A stretch of 64,000 nt of DNA from Cryptosporangium arvum DSM 44712 (GCF_000585375.1 NZ_KK073874.1:5920894-5984893), one strand, 5' to 3'; positions 9,986-18,509 are shown, counted from the first letter of the stretch. Translations and numbers: made by a program. The notes: a model not told the origin generated them from the letters alone.

Positions 9986-10434
9986 CCGCCCCGCAGCACA
10001 AAGCTGGCCCGCATCACAGTGCGACCCAGAACAGAGCGACCCAGAACAGAGCGACCCAGAACAGAGCGACCCCGCCGCACAGAGCGGTCCCCCATCACAG
10101 AGCGGCCCCGCAGCACAGTGCCAACCCGCAGCTCAAAGCCACCCCGCACGACAACCCCGCACGACACCCCGCCCCGCATCACAACAGCTGCCCGCTCTCC
10201 GAAGCCGCCTGCCGCAGCAGCGCGCACCTGCCCCGCAGCAGCGCGCACCTGCCCCGCAGCACGAGGCGACACCAACCCGCCGCTCGTCCGCGCGCCCGGC
10301 CGGATCCCGCCCGCCCACGCCCGGGCGCACCGCAACGCGGCATCGCCCACCACACCTGCGCCCACCACACCTGCGCCCAGCGCGGTGAGCGGCGCGAGGG
10401 CAGCCGGCACCCCCGCGATCGGAGGTGCGCTCAT
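9979..10434 (-). CDS. 5' part of the middle gene of the SMC-like operon, ends early in repeats
   Basis: The ATG at 10434 overlaps the stop of the kleisin-like gene as ATGA, the coupling used by the other genes here, so this is probably the authentic start. The frame encodes MSAPPIAGVPAALAPLTAL and then ARAWAGGIRPGARTSGG, passes through short tandem repeats that give RSVLGRSVLG-type sequence, and stops at 9979 after 151 residues. That stop overlaps the GTG of the downstream frame (GTGGTAG). The distance from this ATG to the last stop of the gene (2042 bases) is not a multiple of three, so one continuous product would need a frameshift. Either it is a short coupled ORF or the 5' half of a disrupted gene; I favour the latter. 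Confidence 0.45.
   Translation of the reverse strand: MSAPPIAGVPAALAPLTALGAGVVGAGVVGDAALRCARAWAGGIRPGARTSGGLVSPRAAGQVRAAAGQVRAAAAGGFGERAAVVMRGGVSCGVVVRGGFELRVGTVLRGRSVMGDRSVRRGRSVLGRSVLGRSVLGRTVMRASFVLRGGW
10020..10072. repeat. 15-bp tandem repeat, three units plus a partial
   Basis: agaacagagcgaccc occurs three times in perfect tandem (10028-10072) with a partial copy before it. It lies just upstream, on the minus strand, of the place where the middle gene of the SMC-like operon changes frame. Confidence 0.9.
10212..10253. repeat. 21-bp tandem repeat, two perfect units
   Basis: Two identical 21-base units beginning ccgcagcagcgcgc lie inside the 5' part of the middle gene and encode GQVRAAA repeats on the minus strand. 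Confidence 0.85.
10348..10377. repeat. 15-bp tandem repeat, two perfect units
   Basis: caccacacctgcgcc is present twice in tandem near the start of the middle gene and gives VVGAGVVGA on the minus strand. Confidence 0.85.
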
Positions 10435-11648
10435 CCGGCGACCAACACCCGGCGGAACGTTCCCTGCCCGCGCCACGACGGCACGCCCCCGGCGTCGACC
10501 AGAAGACCGTCACCCCAGACGAGCGCGTACGGCAGGGACGGGTGTTGGGCCGCGGCGGTGAGGTCGGCGAGCAGGCGGCGGGCCGTGGGCCAGTCCCCCG
10601 AACCGCCGACCAGCTCGGCGACGGCCACCGCCTCCCGCCCGGCGAGCGCGGCCTCGGCCCGGGCGGCCAGGTCGGCGGCCTCGGCGTCGTCGGCGGTGCG
10701 TGCGGGTTCGGCGTCCATCGGCTCGTCGTCGGCCGGACGGGGCGGACGGATCCGCGCGGCGGTGGGTCGCTCGGCCTGCGCCACGGCCTCGGTGAGGTCG
10801 GCCGCCGACAGCCAGGCCCGGGGCGCGTCGAAGACGAGCCCGGCGAGCGGCGCGGCGAGCGCGCTCACCGACGAACGGCGCGTGAACGTGCGCCACACCT
10901 CGGGCGGCAGCAGGTCCAGCGCCCGGGTGGCGCCCACGGCCTGGGTGAGCCGGCCCGCCGCGGCCGTCGACACGTCGCGATAGGACGCGATCGCGGCACG
11001 CAGCTCCGTGCTCGGCCGGGTGAGGTCCGGCCAGCGCGACAGCAAGGTGTCGTGCAACCCGGTGGCTTCGCCGATCAGCGCGTCGGCGTTCCAGAGCAGC
11101 GGCGCTTTCTCCCGGAGCGTGTCGATCGTGCCGCCCGACGTCAGCATGAACAGTTCAGTGACGATCAGCCGGAACGCCTTCGTGAGGCGCGCCGCGGCCT
11201 CGCGGGCGTCGTCCTCGGTCGCGGACGGGTCGTCGAGGTTGAGGCGTTCGAGGCTCAGCATGCGGTGCAGCTCGAGCTGACCACCGCGGGTGAGCATCCG
11301 GCGGACGAAGAGCAGCGAGACGTAGCTGGTGAAACTGGCGCGGTAGACGTCCTGGTGCGGACGGTCGAACGCCTTCTGCACCGCGCCGAGCTCACGCAGC
11401 ACGCGGACCCGCGACTGGAACACCGGCTCGGGGAAGCCCCGGCACGCGTGGCGCATCTGTTCCATCGTGAGGCCGTCGCTGCCGGCACTCGAGAACGCCG
11501 CGAACAGCGCGTCGGCCAGGTCGACCATCTCCGGGTCGGCGATGACGGACTGCGCCGAACTGCCCAGGACCGCGAACATCTGCCGGTAGACCGCGACGAT
11601 CGCGTTGTCGTGTGCGGCGCTCTCCAGCGTCAGGTCATCGAAGTCCAC
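10431..11648 (-). CDS. kleisin/MksF-like first subunit of the SMC-like operon
   Basis: A 405-residue soluble, mostly helical protein starting at a GTG. Residues about 45-95 (GLTMEQMRHACRGFPEPVFQSRVRVLRELGAVQKAF) look like a winged helix. About 110-290 are long helices, 300-340 an acidic Pro/Ala/Asp linker, and the C-terminus a second small domain (PYALVWGDGLLVDAGGV). A winged helix, helical middle and C-terminal domain is the plan of bacterial kleisins such as MukF and MksF/JetA, and the gene sits first in the operon as those often do. Its TGA overlaps the ATG of the next gene. The family call is an inference from architecture and neighbours. Confidence 0.6.
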   Translation of the reverse strand: MDFDDLTLESAAHDNAIVAVYRQMFAVLGSSAQSVIADPEMVDLADALFAAFSSAGSDGLTMEQMRHACRGFPEPVFQSRVRVLRELGAVQKAFDRPHQDVYRASFTSYVSLLFVRRMLTRGGQLELHRMLSLERLNLDDPSATEDDAREAAARLTKAFRLIVTELFMLTSGGTIDTLREKAPLLWNADALIGEATGLHDTLLSRWPDLTRPSTELRAAIASYRDVSTAAAGRLTQAVGATRALDLLPPEVWRTFTRRSSVSALAAPLAGLVFDAPRAWLSAADLTEAVAQAERPTAARIRPPRPADDEPMDAEPARTADDAEAADLAARAEAALAGREAVAVAELVGGSGDWPTARRLLADLTAAAQHPSLPYALVWGDGLLVDAGGVPSWRGQGTFRRVLVAG

Positions 11649-11687
11649 AATCCGGTCACTCTAACCGGGCCGGGGCCCGGCATGGAG

Positions 11688-11716
11688 TAGGGCCCCGGTC
11701 GGTGACCGGGGCCCTA
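11688..11716 (-). terminator. strong hairpin downstream of rpmJ
   Basis: A perfect 13-bp inverted repeat (tagggccccggtc, 3-base loop, gaccggggcccta) begins 16 bases after the bL36 stop codon on the minus strand. There is no clear U tract, as is common in high-GC actinobacteria. It separates rpmJ from the SMC-like operon downstream. Confidence 0.7.
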
Positions 11717-11732
11717 CTGTACGTGCTGCGGT

Positions 11733-11855
11733 TCAGCCCTGACGGGCCTTCAGCCTGGGGTTCTTCTTGTTGACGACGAGGAGCTGGCCGTGGCGGCGAA
11801 CCACGATCGAGCCGTCCTTCGCCTTCAGCGATCGGAGCGAGTTCCTGACCTTCAT
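11733..11855 (-). CDS. rpmJ: ribosomal protein bL36, zinc-free (C-) paralogue
   Basis: A 40-residue basic protein beginning [20 protein letters not shown] and ending NPRLKARQG, the typical end of bL36. It has no cysteine or the zinc-binding set of the canonical protein, so it is the zinc-independent C- form that replaces the zinc-containing form in the large ribosomal subunit when zinc is scarce. An SD-like ggagg lies before the ATG at 11855. A Zur-box-like sequence about 50 bases upstream fits repression by zinc-loaded Zur. The gene stands alone, with a strong hairpin behind it. Confidence 0.9.
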   Translation of the reverse strand: MKVRNSLRSLKAKDGSIVVRRHGQLLVVNKKNPRLKARQG

Positions 11856-11902
11856 GACGGCCGTCCTCCCTGCTTCCGATGTCCCGGAAGCCTCACGTAC
11901 CC

Positions 11903-11918
11903 GATAACGATTTTCATC
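11903..11918. promoter_or_regulatory. Zur-box-like operator upstream of rpmJ
   Basis: gataacgattttcatc closely resembles the actinobacterial Zur operator, an AT-rich imperfect palindrome around TGAAAATNATTTTCA. It lies about 48 bases upstream of the start of the cysteine-free bL36 gene, a classical Zur target. It is also a conspicuously AT-rich island in GC-rich surroundings. Confidence 0.6.
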
Positions 11919-12034
11919 TGGGGTACATTCCCGGGCTCTCGGCGATCGAGGCCCGCATCAGTGCGGGCGGTGGGTGTCGCCGCGACGTCGCGGCGGTGGC
12001 CGGCGCTCCTCGTCGGGCGCGCGGCGTCGTCGCG

Positions 12035-12247
12035 TCAGGCGGCGACGGGGGCGCTCCGACCGGGAAGCCGGTCGAGCGACGGCGTGAGGCCGTACGCGGC
12101 CTGGGCGCGCAGCGCCTCGCGCGTGTAGGAGTCGGCCAGCTGCCAGGCCAGGTCGTCGCGGTCGTCCGCGACCGCCTCGTTGATGCGAGCCGCGTACTCG
12201 TCGTGAAGTTCCTGCAGGTGCTGCTCAATGCTCAGTGCCGTAGGCAC
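12035..12247 (-). CDS. small helical hypothetical protein
   Basis: A 70-residue protein, mostly predicted helix (SIEQHLQELHDEYAARINEAVADDRDDLAWQLADSYTREALRAQ), acidic, with no membrane segment or cysteine. The GTG at 12247 is chosen because gaggaagg lies about six bases upstream; a longer frame to 12280 has no ribosome site. Small Asp/Glu-rich helical proteins of this type are common in actinobacteria, but I cannot name a family. It is transcribed towards rpmJ, with the Zur-like site between them. Confidence 0.6.
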   Translation of the reverse strand: MPTALSIEQHLQELHDEYAARINEAVADDRDDLAWQLADSYTREALRAQAAYGLTPSLDRLPGRSAPVAA

Positions 12248-12499
12248 GGTGACCTTCCTCGGTTCGTTCGATCGGAACACTTGTTACTGTACCGATTCAG
12301 ACGCCAAACGACCACTGAATATTCCGCCCGGAGCCGCCGCGCGGCGGGCATCACACGGATGACTACCCTGAGTCGGCCTCGCCGCGATGACCAGTCGCGA
12401 CGAGAGCGTCACCGAAGGAACAAAAGACCACTGAGGACACCGGAATATGTCCGATCGGACGAGGCGCGACCACCCACCCGGCCCCTAGCGTCCGGCGCC

Positions 12500-15400
12500 A
12501 TGACCTCCGGAACCACCCCCAGCGCCGCTGGGGCAGCCGCCGCTGCGTCCGTCAACAACCCGGAGGCCACTGTCCCGCTCGAGCCGGTCCGGAGCGCCGG
12601 CCCGACGGCAACGGTTCCCTTGGTCACGATCGACCCCGATGCCGACGAGGCTGCGGACGACGCGCCGCTATCCGCCGCTTCGCCGAAGCCGACCGCCGAC
12701 GCCCGATCCGCTGAGTCCGCGTCGGCCGACGGGCCGGAGCAGGTTGACACCGAGGTCGGGCGCACTGCGGCTGCGGAACAAGCCCCGCGGTCCGACGAGG
12801 AGCGCACGAACGCCTCGGCGGAGAACGCCGCTGATGATGCGGCCGCACGAGCGGATTCATCTGACCCGGCCGTGGCGCCGGTCGTTGAGCCGCCCATTCG
12901 TGCAGCCGCCGGGGACGATCGCCGTCCGAACGCCGCTCCACCGGGCTCGGCCGACGCACGCTCCGGACAAAGCCACCGGCCGACGCCGAACGGTGGGACG
13001 TCCGAGGTGAAGCCTGCTCGTCCAGCACCGACCCCTACGGCCGCGGCAGCGATCGCGCTGATCAGCGCCCGCCGCGGTGCACCCACGCCGCGCGACGCGG
13101 ACTCCACCCCACGTGAGGCGAGTTCGACCCCACGCGACGCGAGTTCCACCCCACGCGATGCGGGCTCCATTCCACGCGGCGCGCGGCCGACGGGATCGGA
13201 TCACGCGCGTCCGGCCGGTCCTGGCGACGCACGGCCGACCGGGCCTGGCGACGCACGGCCAGGCGGGCCGGGTGACGCGCGGCCGGCCGGGCCGGGTGAC
13301 GGAGCCGTGGCCTCGCGTGACGCGTCCGGCGACGAGCAGCGGGGATCTGCGCCCGGTGCGGGGCGGGACCGTGAAGGGACCGGGGCGCGGGACCTGGACC
13401 GGCAGGGGCCTTCCGACCCCCGGGCGGCCGGTGGCACCTCGTCCGGGCCGCTCGACCGCGTGACCGAGCCGGGTGCGGGCCCGGCGAAGTCTCCTGCGCC
13501 CTCCGCGAAGTCGCCGACCCGGCCGGTGGGACGTACCTACGGCTCCCCGTCGAACGACGCTCAGCCGTCGAGCGGACCGAGCACCTACCACCGAGCCGGG
13601 AACCCACCCGCACGACCGGTCGGCCGTACCTACACCACGTCGTCCGGCAACGCTCCCGCGCCGGAACCGGCGACGGGCTCCGGCAACGAGGGCCCGCCTG
13701 CCGGCCGGACCGACACGCGGTCCGGCGCTGACGACCGGTCGGCGAAACCGGCCGGGCGGATCTACTCCGGCGGGTCGAGCGCCGATCGGGGAGCTGACGG
13801 CTCGGAGGCCGGGGGAAGACCCGACCCGACGATCCAGCGCACCGGGCGGACCTACTCCGGTGCGGTCCCGGCGGACAGCAGGTCCGCGGCACGTGGTCCT
13901 CGGACCGACGAACCGAGAACCGCAACCCGGCCCGCCGGGCGCACCTACTCCGGCACCGTCCCGGTCGGCGACGGCATCCCGGCGACGCGAGCCCCTCGCA
14001 CCGAGGAGTCGCCGAGCGGCAACCGGCCTTCCCCACGCACGTACACCAGCTCGGTCTCGGCGGACGACACCGGTCGGACGACGGCTCCGACGCGGCCGGG
14101 GAGTCGACCGGCCGGCGGCGACCAGCAGGGCGCCCCGGCGCGTACCCCCGGGGCGGGCGAGGCGCGTACCCCCGGGGCGGGCGACGCGAAGGTCGGCACC
14201 CGGCCGGTAGGACGGACCTACTCGGCCTCGGCGTCACCTCGAACCGAGGACGACGCCGAGCCCGCCGAGCCGAAACAGGCTTCGGAGATCTTCAAGGTGG
14301 CGCCGGGGTCGGCGCTCGCGGCGCTGTTCGCGATGACCGACAAGTCCTCGGCCTCGGCGGCGAAGGACGACTCGGGAACGGCCACGACGGCTGAGCCCGC
14401 CTCCCCGTCCTCCCGTGCTCCGGGTGGGCGGAAACCCGCGTCATCGGCGGCTCGAGGCACGCCGGCGTCTCCGGCGTCTCCGGCGTCTCCGGCCGATCCG
14501 GATGCCGCGTCGGTAGGCGACTCCGAGGACGCGCCGCCCGCTCGGACGGGGAACGGTGCGGCGACGAGCGCGCAGATCCCCACGGGGGCCTCCGGCGCGA
14601 AGGCTGGTTCCGAGGGGCTCGGTCGGTCGACGTCGGCAGGAGTGTCGCGGGCTCCGTCCCGGCCGAACTCCGCGGCGGCGGACCCGACCACGGCGGCCCA
14701 CCCCGGTTCGGCCTCGGCGTCCGCGCTCGAACCGTCCGACGACGCGACACCCGCCCCCGCGCCGACGGAGAGAGGACGCTCGCGACCGGCGACCACCGCA
14801 CCCGAAGCGCGGACCACCGACGCCGACGCGCCGCCGAGGCCCGCGCGGGCAGCTGTTCCGCCCGGTACGGCGACGGTCAGCAGGGCTTCGATCCCGCACA
14901 TCCCGACCCAGCGCGCGACGGCGCCCGTCTCGGCGCCGCCGAGCAGCGGCTCCCGCACCGCGCCGCCGGACTCCGCGCGATCGAACTCCGCGCCGCCGGA
15001 CTCCGCGCGATCGAACTCCGCGCCGCCGGACTCCGCGCGATCGAACTCCGCGCCATCCGACTCCGCACCGTCGGATTCCGCACCATCCGACTCCGCACCG
15101 TCGGATTCCGCACCATCCGACTCCGCACCGTCGGATTCCGCACCGCCCGGGTCAGTGCGCGGCGCGGCCACGCCGACTTCCGCGCCGCCGACCACTCCCC
15201 GGTCCGCGGCAACACCGCAGCCGGCCACTTCCACGCGGGCCACGGTCACACCGGTCTCCGCACCGCCGCACAGCGCTCGGGCTGCGGTCACGCCGCCAGT
15301 CTCCGCACCGCCGCACAGCGCTCGGACCACGGCCACGCCGCCAGTCTCCGCACCGCCGGTGACGCCGCGGCCGTCGGTAACTCCGCGGCCGTCGGCGACG

Positions 15401-16768
15401 CCGCATCAGGCCGCCGCCCCGACCTCGGCCCCTCCCGCCGCCGCACGACCGACCGCGATGCCACCCGGCGGCGCGCAAACCGCGTTCGCGCCGCCTGTCC
15501 CCGCGCCACCAACCGGCACGCGGGGAGCAGCCACGCCACCAGTCCCCGCCTCCGCGCGACCGGCGAGCACGTGGGGCGCGGTCACACCACCGGTCTCCGC
15601 ACCGCCGGCAAGCGCCCGCGCCGCGTCGCCCACCTCCGCACCACCGGCGGACGCCCGCGCCGCGTCGCCCACCTCCGCGCCGCCGACCGGCACCTGGGCC
15701 GCCGCCGCAGCACCCACCTCCGCGCCTCCGTCCGGCACCTGGGCCGCCGCCGCAGCACCCACCTCCGCGCCTCCGTCCGGCACGCGGCCCGCTACCACCC
15801 CGCCCGTTTCCGCCCCACCGGCCAACGGCGCGCCGCCCGCCTCCGCCTCCCCCACCGGCACCTGGGGTGCAGCCTCCCCGCCTTTCTCCGCACCACCGGT
15901 CAACGCCCGGCCCGCCACCACGCCCACCTCCGCACCACCGGTTGGCGCGTGGGGTACGGCCGCACCGCCCACCTCCGCACCCCCGGCCGGCACCTGGGGC
16001 GCCGCCGGTCCGCCAGTCTCCGCGCCGCCCGCCGACGCCCGGGCCACCGCCGCACCGCCCACCTCCGCGCCACCGGCCAATACCTGGGGTGCGACCGCCC
16101 CGCCGGTTTCCACGCCACCGGCCGGAACGTGGGGTGCGGCCACGCCATCGGTTTCCACCCCACCGGCCGGAACGTGGAGTGCGGCCACGCCATCGGTTTC
16201 CACCCCACCGGCCGGAACGTGGAGTGCGGCCACGCCATCGGTTTCCGCGCCTCCGGCGCCGGTGGGCGGCGCGGCCGCGCCGCCCGTCTCCGGCCCGCCG
16301 ACCGGAGCGCAATCGGGCGCCTACCCCGGCGGGCGGGTCGAGGAGACGCCTAACGCGTTGCCGTCCAACGCGGCTGATCCGACGCTTCCGATGCACGTGC
16401 TGCCGGCCAAGCGGGAGCGACCGGAGCGGCCACGGCCGGTCGTCGCGGCGATGGTGCTGGTGAACCTCACCGGGGTCGGGTTGTTCGGGCTCTCGCTGCT
16501 GTTCGCGACGCTCGGACCGGCGGTGTTCTTCGTGCCGCTCGCCGCGGCGGTGATGATGGGCTGGCTGGGGCGGGGTATCTGGCGCGGTAGCCGCGGGGCG
16601 TACGTGATCACGCTGGCGATCGCGTCGTTCGTGGTGCTGGCCGGGTTCGCCTCGATCGGCGGCGCGTCGATTCTCGTCACCGGGCTGCAGTTGTTGTTGC
16701 CCGTGGTGCTGATCGGGTTGCTCACCGGCCAGTCCGCCACCCGTGCCTACTTCTGGACGGCCCGCTGA
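12500..16768 (+). CDS. giant low-complexity protein with C-terminal membrane domain
   Basis: About 1422 residues. The first 1280 are Ala/Pro/Ser/Thr/Gly/Arg-rich and predicted disordered, built from several repeat types: DASSTPR units (about residues 200-220), seven or more spaced copies of RPxGRTYS (about 330-580), SAPSDSAPSDS units (about 840-890), and SAPPxGTWxAA units (about 1000-1260). The last 120 residues are a conserved-looking domain with four hydrophobic helices (RPVVAAMVLVNLTGVGLFGLS to the end), so the protein is anchored at its C-terminus, probably with a cytoplasmic repeat tail. ATG 12500 is the chosen start; an upstream in-frame ATG near 12360 is possible and neither has a good SD. 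It overlaps the convergent MFS gene by 22 bases. Function unknown. Confidence 0.65.
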   Translation: MTSGTTPSAAGAAAAASVNNPEATVPLEPVRSAGPTATVPLVTIDPDADEAADDAPLSAASPKPTADARSAESASADGPEQVDTEVGRTAAAEQAPRSDEERTNASAENAADDAAARADSSDPAVAPVVEPPIRAAAGDDRRPNAAPPGSADARSGQSHRPTPNGGTSEVKPARPAPTPTAAAAIALISARRGAPTPRDADSTPREASSTPRDASSTPRDAGSIPRGARPTGSDHARPAGPGDARPTGPGDARPGGPGDARPAGPGDGAVASRDASGDEQRGSAPGAGRDREGTGARDLDRQGPSDPRAAGGTSSGPLDRVTEPGAGPAKSPAPSAKSPTRPVGRTYGSPSNDAQPSSGPSTYHRAGNPPARPVGRTYTTSSGNAPAPEPATGSGNEGPPAGRTDTRSGADDRSAKPAGRIYSGGSSADRGADGSEAGGRPDPTIQRTGRTYSGAVPADSRSAARGPRTDEPRTATRPAGRTYSGTVPVGDGIPATRAPRTEESPSGNRPSPRTYTSSVSADDTGRTTAPTRPGSRPAGGDQQGAPARTPGAGEARTPGAGDAKVGTRPVGRTYSASASPRTEDDAEPAEPKQASEIFKVAPGSALAALFAMTDKSSASAAKDDSGTATTAEPASPSSRAPGGRKPASSAARGTPASPASPASPADPDAASVGDSEDAPPARTGNGAATSAQIPTGASGAKAGSEGLGRSTSAGVSRAPSRPNSAAADPTTAAHPGSASASALEPSDDATPAPAPTERGRSRPATTAPEARTTDADAPPRPARAAVPPGTATVSRASIPHIPTQRATAPVSAPPSSGSRTAPPDSARSNSAPPDSARSNSAPPDSARSNSAPSDSAPSDSAPSDSAPSDSAPSDSAPSDSAPPGSVRGAATPTSAPPTTPRSAATPQPATSTRATVTPVSAPPHSARAAVTPPVSAPPHSARTTATPPVSAPPVTPRPSVTPRPSATPHQAAAPTSAPPAAARPTAMPPGGAQTAFAPPVPAPPTGTRGAATPPVPASARPASTWGAVTPPVSAPPASARAASPTSAPPADARAASPTSAPPTGTWAAAAAPTSAPPSGTWAAAAAPTSAPPSGTRPATTPPVSAPPANGAPPASASPTGTWGAASPPFSAPPVNARPATTPTSAPPVGAWGTAAPPTSAPPAGTWGAAGPPVSAPPADARATAAPPTSAPPANTWGATAPPVSTPPAGTWGAATPSVSTPPAGTWSAATPSVSTPPAGTWSAATPSVSAPPAPVGGAAAPPVSGPPTGAQSGAYPGGRVEETPNALPSNAADPTLPMHVLPAKRERPERPRPVVAAMVLVNLTGVGLFGLSLLFATLGPAVFFVPLAAAVMMGWLGRGIWRGSRGAYVITLAIASFVVLAGFASIGGASILVTGLQLLLPVVLIGLLTGQSATRAYFWTAR

Positions 16769-18333
16769 CGCACAGTCGGACCCGCTCCCTCGGCCTCCAC
16801 CTCCCCCGTCCCACCCGCCGGCGAGAGCCCTCGAAGCCCCACCGCGGCCACCACCGCGGCCCCGACCATCACCACCGCCGCAGCCACCCCCGCCGCATGC
16901 ATCCCCTCCACAAACGACTCCCGGGCCAGCCGCAGCACGGCGTCCCCGACGGACCCCGGCAACGATCCCGCTACCGCTTGCGCGCCGCCGAGCGTCTCCC
17001 GCGCCACGTCCAGCGCTGACGACGGCACGCCCTCCGGCGCACCCGACGTCACCGAGCTCCGGTAGATCGCGCTCCCGAGACTGCCGAGCAGCGCCATCCC
17101 CAGCGCACCCCCGAGTTCGGTCGCCGACTCGAGAATCGCCGACGCCGACCCGGCCCGCTCCGGCGGCGCGACCCCCAGCGCCACTTCGGTGACCAGCGCC
17201 ATCACGGTCACCAGACCGGCCGCGTAGAGCGTCGCCACGAGCAGTACCAACGCCAGCCCGGTGTCCGGGGTCACCCGCGTGACCAGCAGGAACCCGCACG
17301 CGGCGACGGCGAAGCCGCCGGCCATGACCAGGCCCCGGTCGAACCGCCGCCCGAGCGCGGTCGCCAGCGGCGCCACTCCGCCGATCACCAGCGACGGCGC
17401 CACGCTCCAGAGCGCGGCACGCAGCGGGCTGAGCCCGAGCACCGACTGCAGGTACTGCGTGGCGAACAGCGCGAAGCCCACCACACCGAACATGGCGACG
17501 ACGTTCAGCGCGGCCGCGCCGCCGAACGCGCGCCGCCGGAACAGCGCCACGTCGACGAGCGGCGAGGGGTGCCGGACCTGGCGGCGGAGGAACACGACCC
17601 CGACGGCGAGCCCGACCACGATCGCCCCGGCCGACGACACCAGCGTGCCCGTCCGGGCGAGCTCCTTCACCCCCCAGATCACCGGCAGCACCGCCCCCAG
17701 CGACAGCACCCCGCTGAGCCAGTCGAACTTTCCGAGCCCGGCGGCCCGGAACTCCGGCACCAGCACCGGCGCCAGGACCAGCAGCAACGCCATGAACGGG
17801 AGGTTGATCAGGAAGACCGAGCCCCACCAGAAGTGTTCGAGCAGCAGCCCGGAGAGCACCGGGCCGAGCGCGATGCCGGCGCTCGTCGCTCCGGTCCAGA
17901 TGCCGATCGCGGTGCCGCGCTGCCGTTCGTCGTGGAACATGTTGCGGATCAGGGCCAGGGTGGACGGCATCAGCGTGGCCCCGGCGACGCCGAGCACCGC
18001 GCGGGCCGCGATGAGCAGTTCGGCGTTCGGGGCGTACGCCGCCAGCAGCGAGGCGGCGCCGAACGCCGCGGCCCCGAGCAGCAGCAGCCGGCGGCGGCCG
18101 ATCCGGTCGCCGAGCGCGCCCATCGGGATCAGCAGGCCGGCCAGGACGAAGCCGTAGACGTCGAAGATCCAGAGTTGCTGGGTGCTCGTCGGTTCCAGCT
18201 CGACGCTCAGATAGGGCACGGCGAAGTACAGGACCGAGACGTCCATCGAGACGAAGAGCAGCGGGAGGAGCAGGACCGCGAGACCGGTCCACTCCTTCCG
18301 GCCGGCTCGGTGGACGGCGTACGAAGTGTTCAT
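16747..18333 (-). CDS. MFS drug/proton antiporter, DHA2 (14-helix) type
   Basis: A 528-residue transporter with about 14 hydrophobic helices. The first cytoplasmic loop has the MFS motif GALGDRIGRRRLLLLG (about residues 65-80). The motif C region of antiporters is RAVLGVAGATLMPSTLALIRNMF and GIALGPVLSGLLLEHF. This matches the QacA/SmvA/EmrB-like DHA2 family, which exports cationic drugs or antibiotics by proton antiport across the cell membrane. The ATG at 18333 (MNTSYAVHRAGRKEWTG) gives a normal N-terminus. It is divergent from a GntR-TetR fusion regulator with repeated operator-like sites between them, a usual arrangement for a locally regulated exporter. The substrate cannot be told. Confidence 0.88.
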   Translation of the reverse strand: MNTSYAVHRAGRKEWTGLAVLLLPLLFVSMDVSVLYFAVPYLSVELEPTSTQQLWIFDVYGFVLAGLLIPMGALGDRIGRRRLLLLGAAAFGAASLLAAYAPNAELLIAARAVLGVAGATLMPSTLALIRNMFHDERQRGTAIGIWTGATSAGIALGPVLSGLLLEHFWWGSVFLINLPFMALLLVLAPVLVPEFRAAGLGKFDWLSGVLSLGAVLPVIWGVKELARTGTLVSSAGAIVVGLAVGVVFLRRQVRHPSPLVDVALFRRRAFGGAAALNVVAMFGVVGFALFATQYLQSVLGLSPLRAALWSVAPSLVIGGVAPLATALGRRFDRGLVMAGGFAVAACGFLLVTRVTPDTGLALVLLVATLYAAGLVTVMALVTEVALGVAPPERAGSASAILESATELGGALGMALLGSLGSAIYRSSVTSGAPEGVPSSALDVARETLGGAQAVAGSLPGSVGDAVLRLARESFVEGMHAAGVAAAVVMVGAAVVAAVGLRGLSPAGGTGEVEAEGAGPTVRQRAVQK

Positions 18334-18429
18334 TATCCAGCTCCGGGACGAGGGGACGACGCCCTCCAGTGAAGCGCACTGTTTAGACCGTACGCAAGCA
18401 GTAAAAGGCCAGTTCAAAGGCCTTAGAAC

Positions 18430-18442
18430 TGCACTAGTACGA
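18430..18442. promoter_or_regulatory. operator-like direct repeat, copy 1
   Basis: tgcactagtacga, containing the palindrome actagt, lies in the divergent region between the MFS exporter and its regulator gene. An identical copy lies 67 bases further on. The sequence resembles GntR-type operators and may be the site of the fusion regulator. Confidence 0.55.
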
Positions 18443-18496
18443 CGACATGGCCGACGACCTGCGGCACCACCGCTTGAGCAAATGCACCGAGGGTGG

Positions 18497-18509
18497 TGCA
18501 CTAGTACGA
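18497..18509. promoter_or_regulatory. operator-like direct repeat, copy 2, overlapping the regulator start
   Basis: A second identical tgcactagtacga ends on the first base of the ATG of the GntR-TetR gene. tagtac may also serve as a -10 element for a leaderless transcript, in which case binding here would give autorepression. Confidence 0.55.

Noticed and set aside
4777-11648. Calling the operon a classical Wadjet system
   Set aside because: No JetD-type gene is seen, the middle gene has no match I recognise and the ATPase signature is atypical; only the general SMC-kleisin plan is supported.
11879-12499. 5' extension of the large low-complexity gene
   Set aside because: It would run over the upstream regions and the small helical gene on the other strand; there is no ribosome site and the Zur-like operator lies inside it.
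15152-18379. 1075-residue minus-strand open frame
   Set aside because: It is an out-of-frame reading across the MFS gene and the antisense of the low-complexity gene; only the MFS frame has real motifs.
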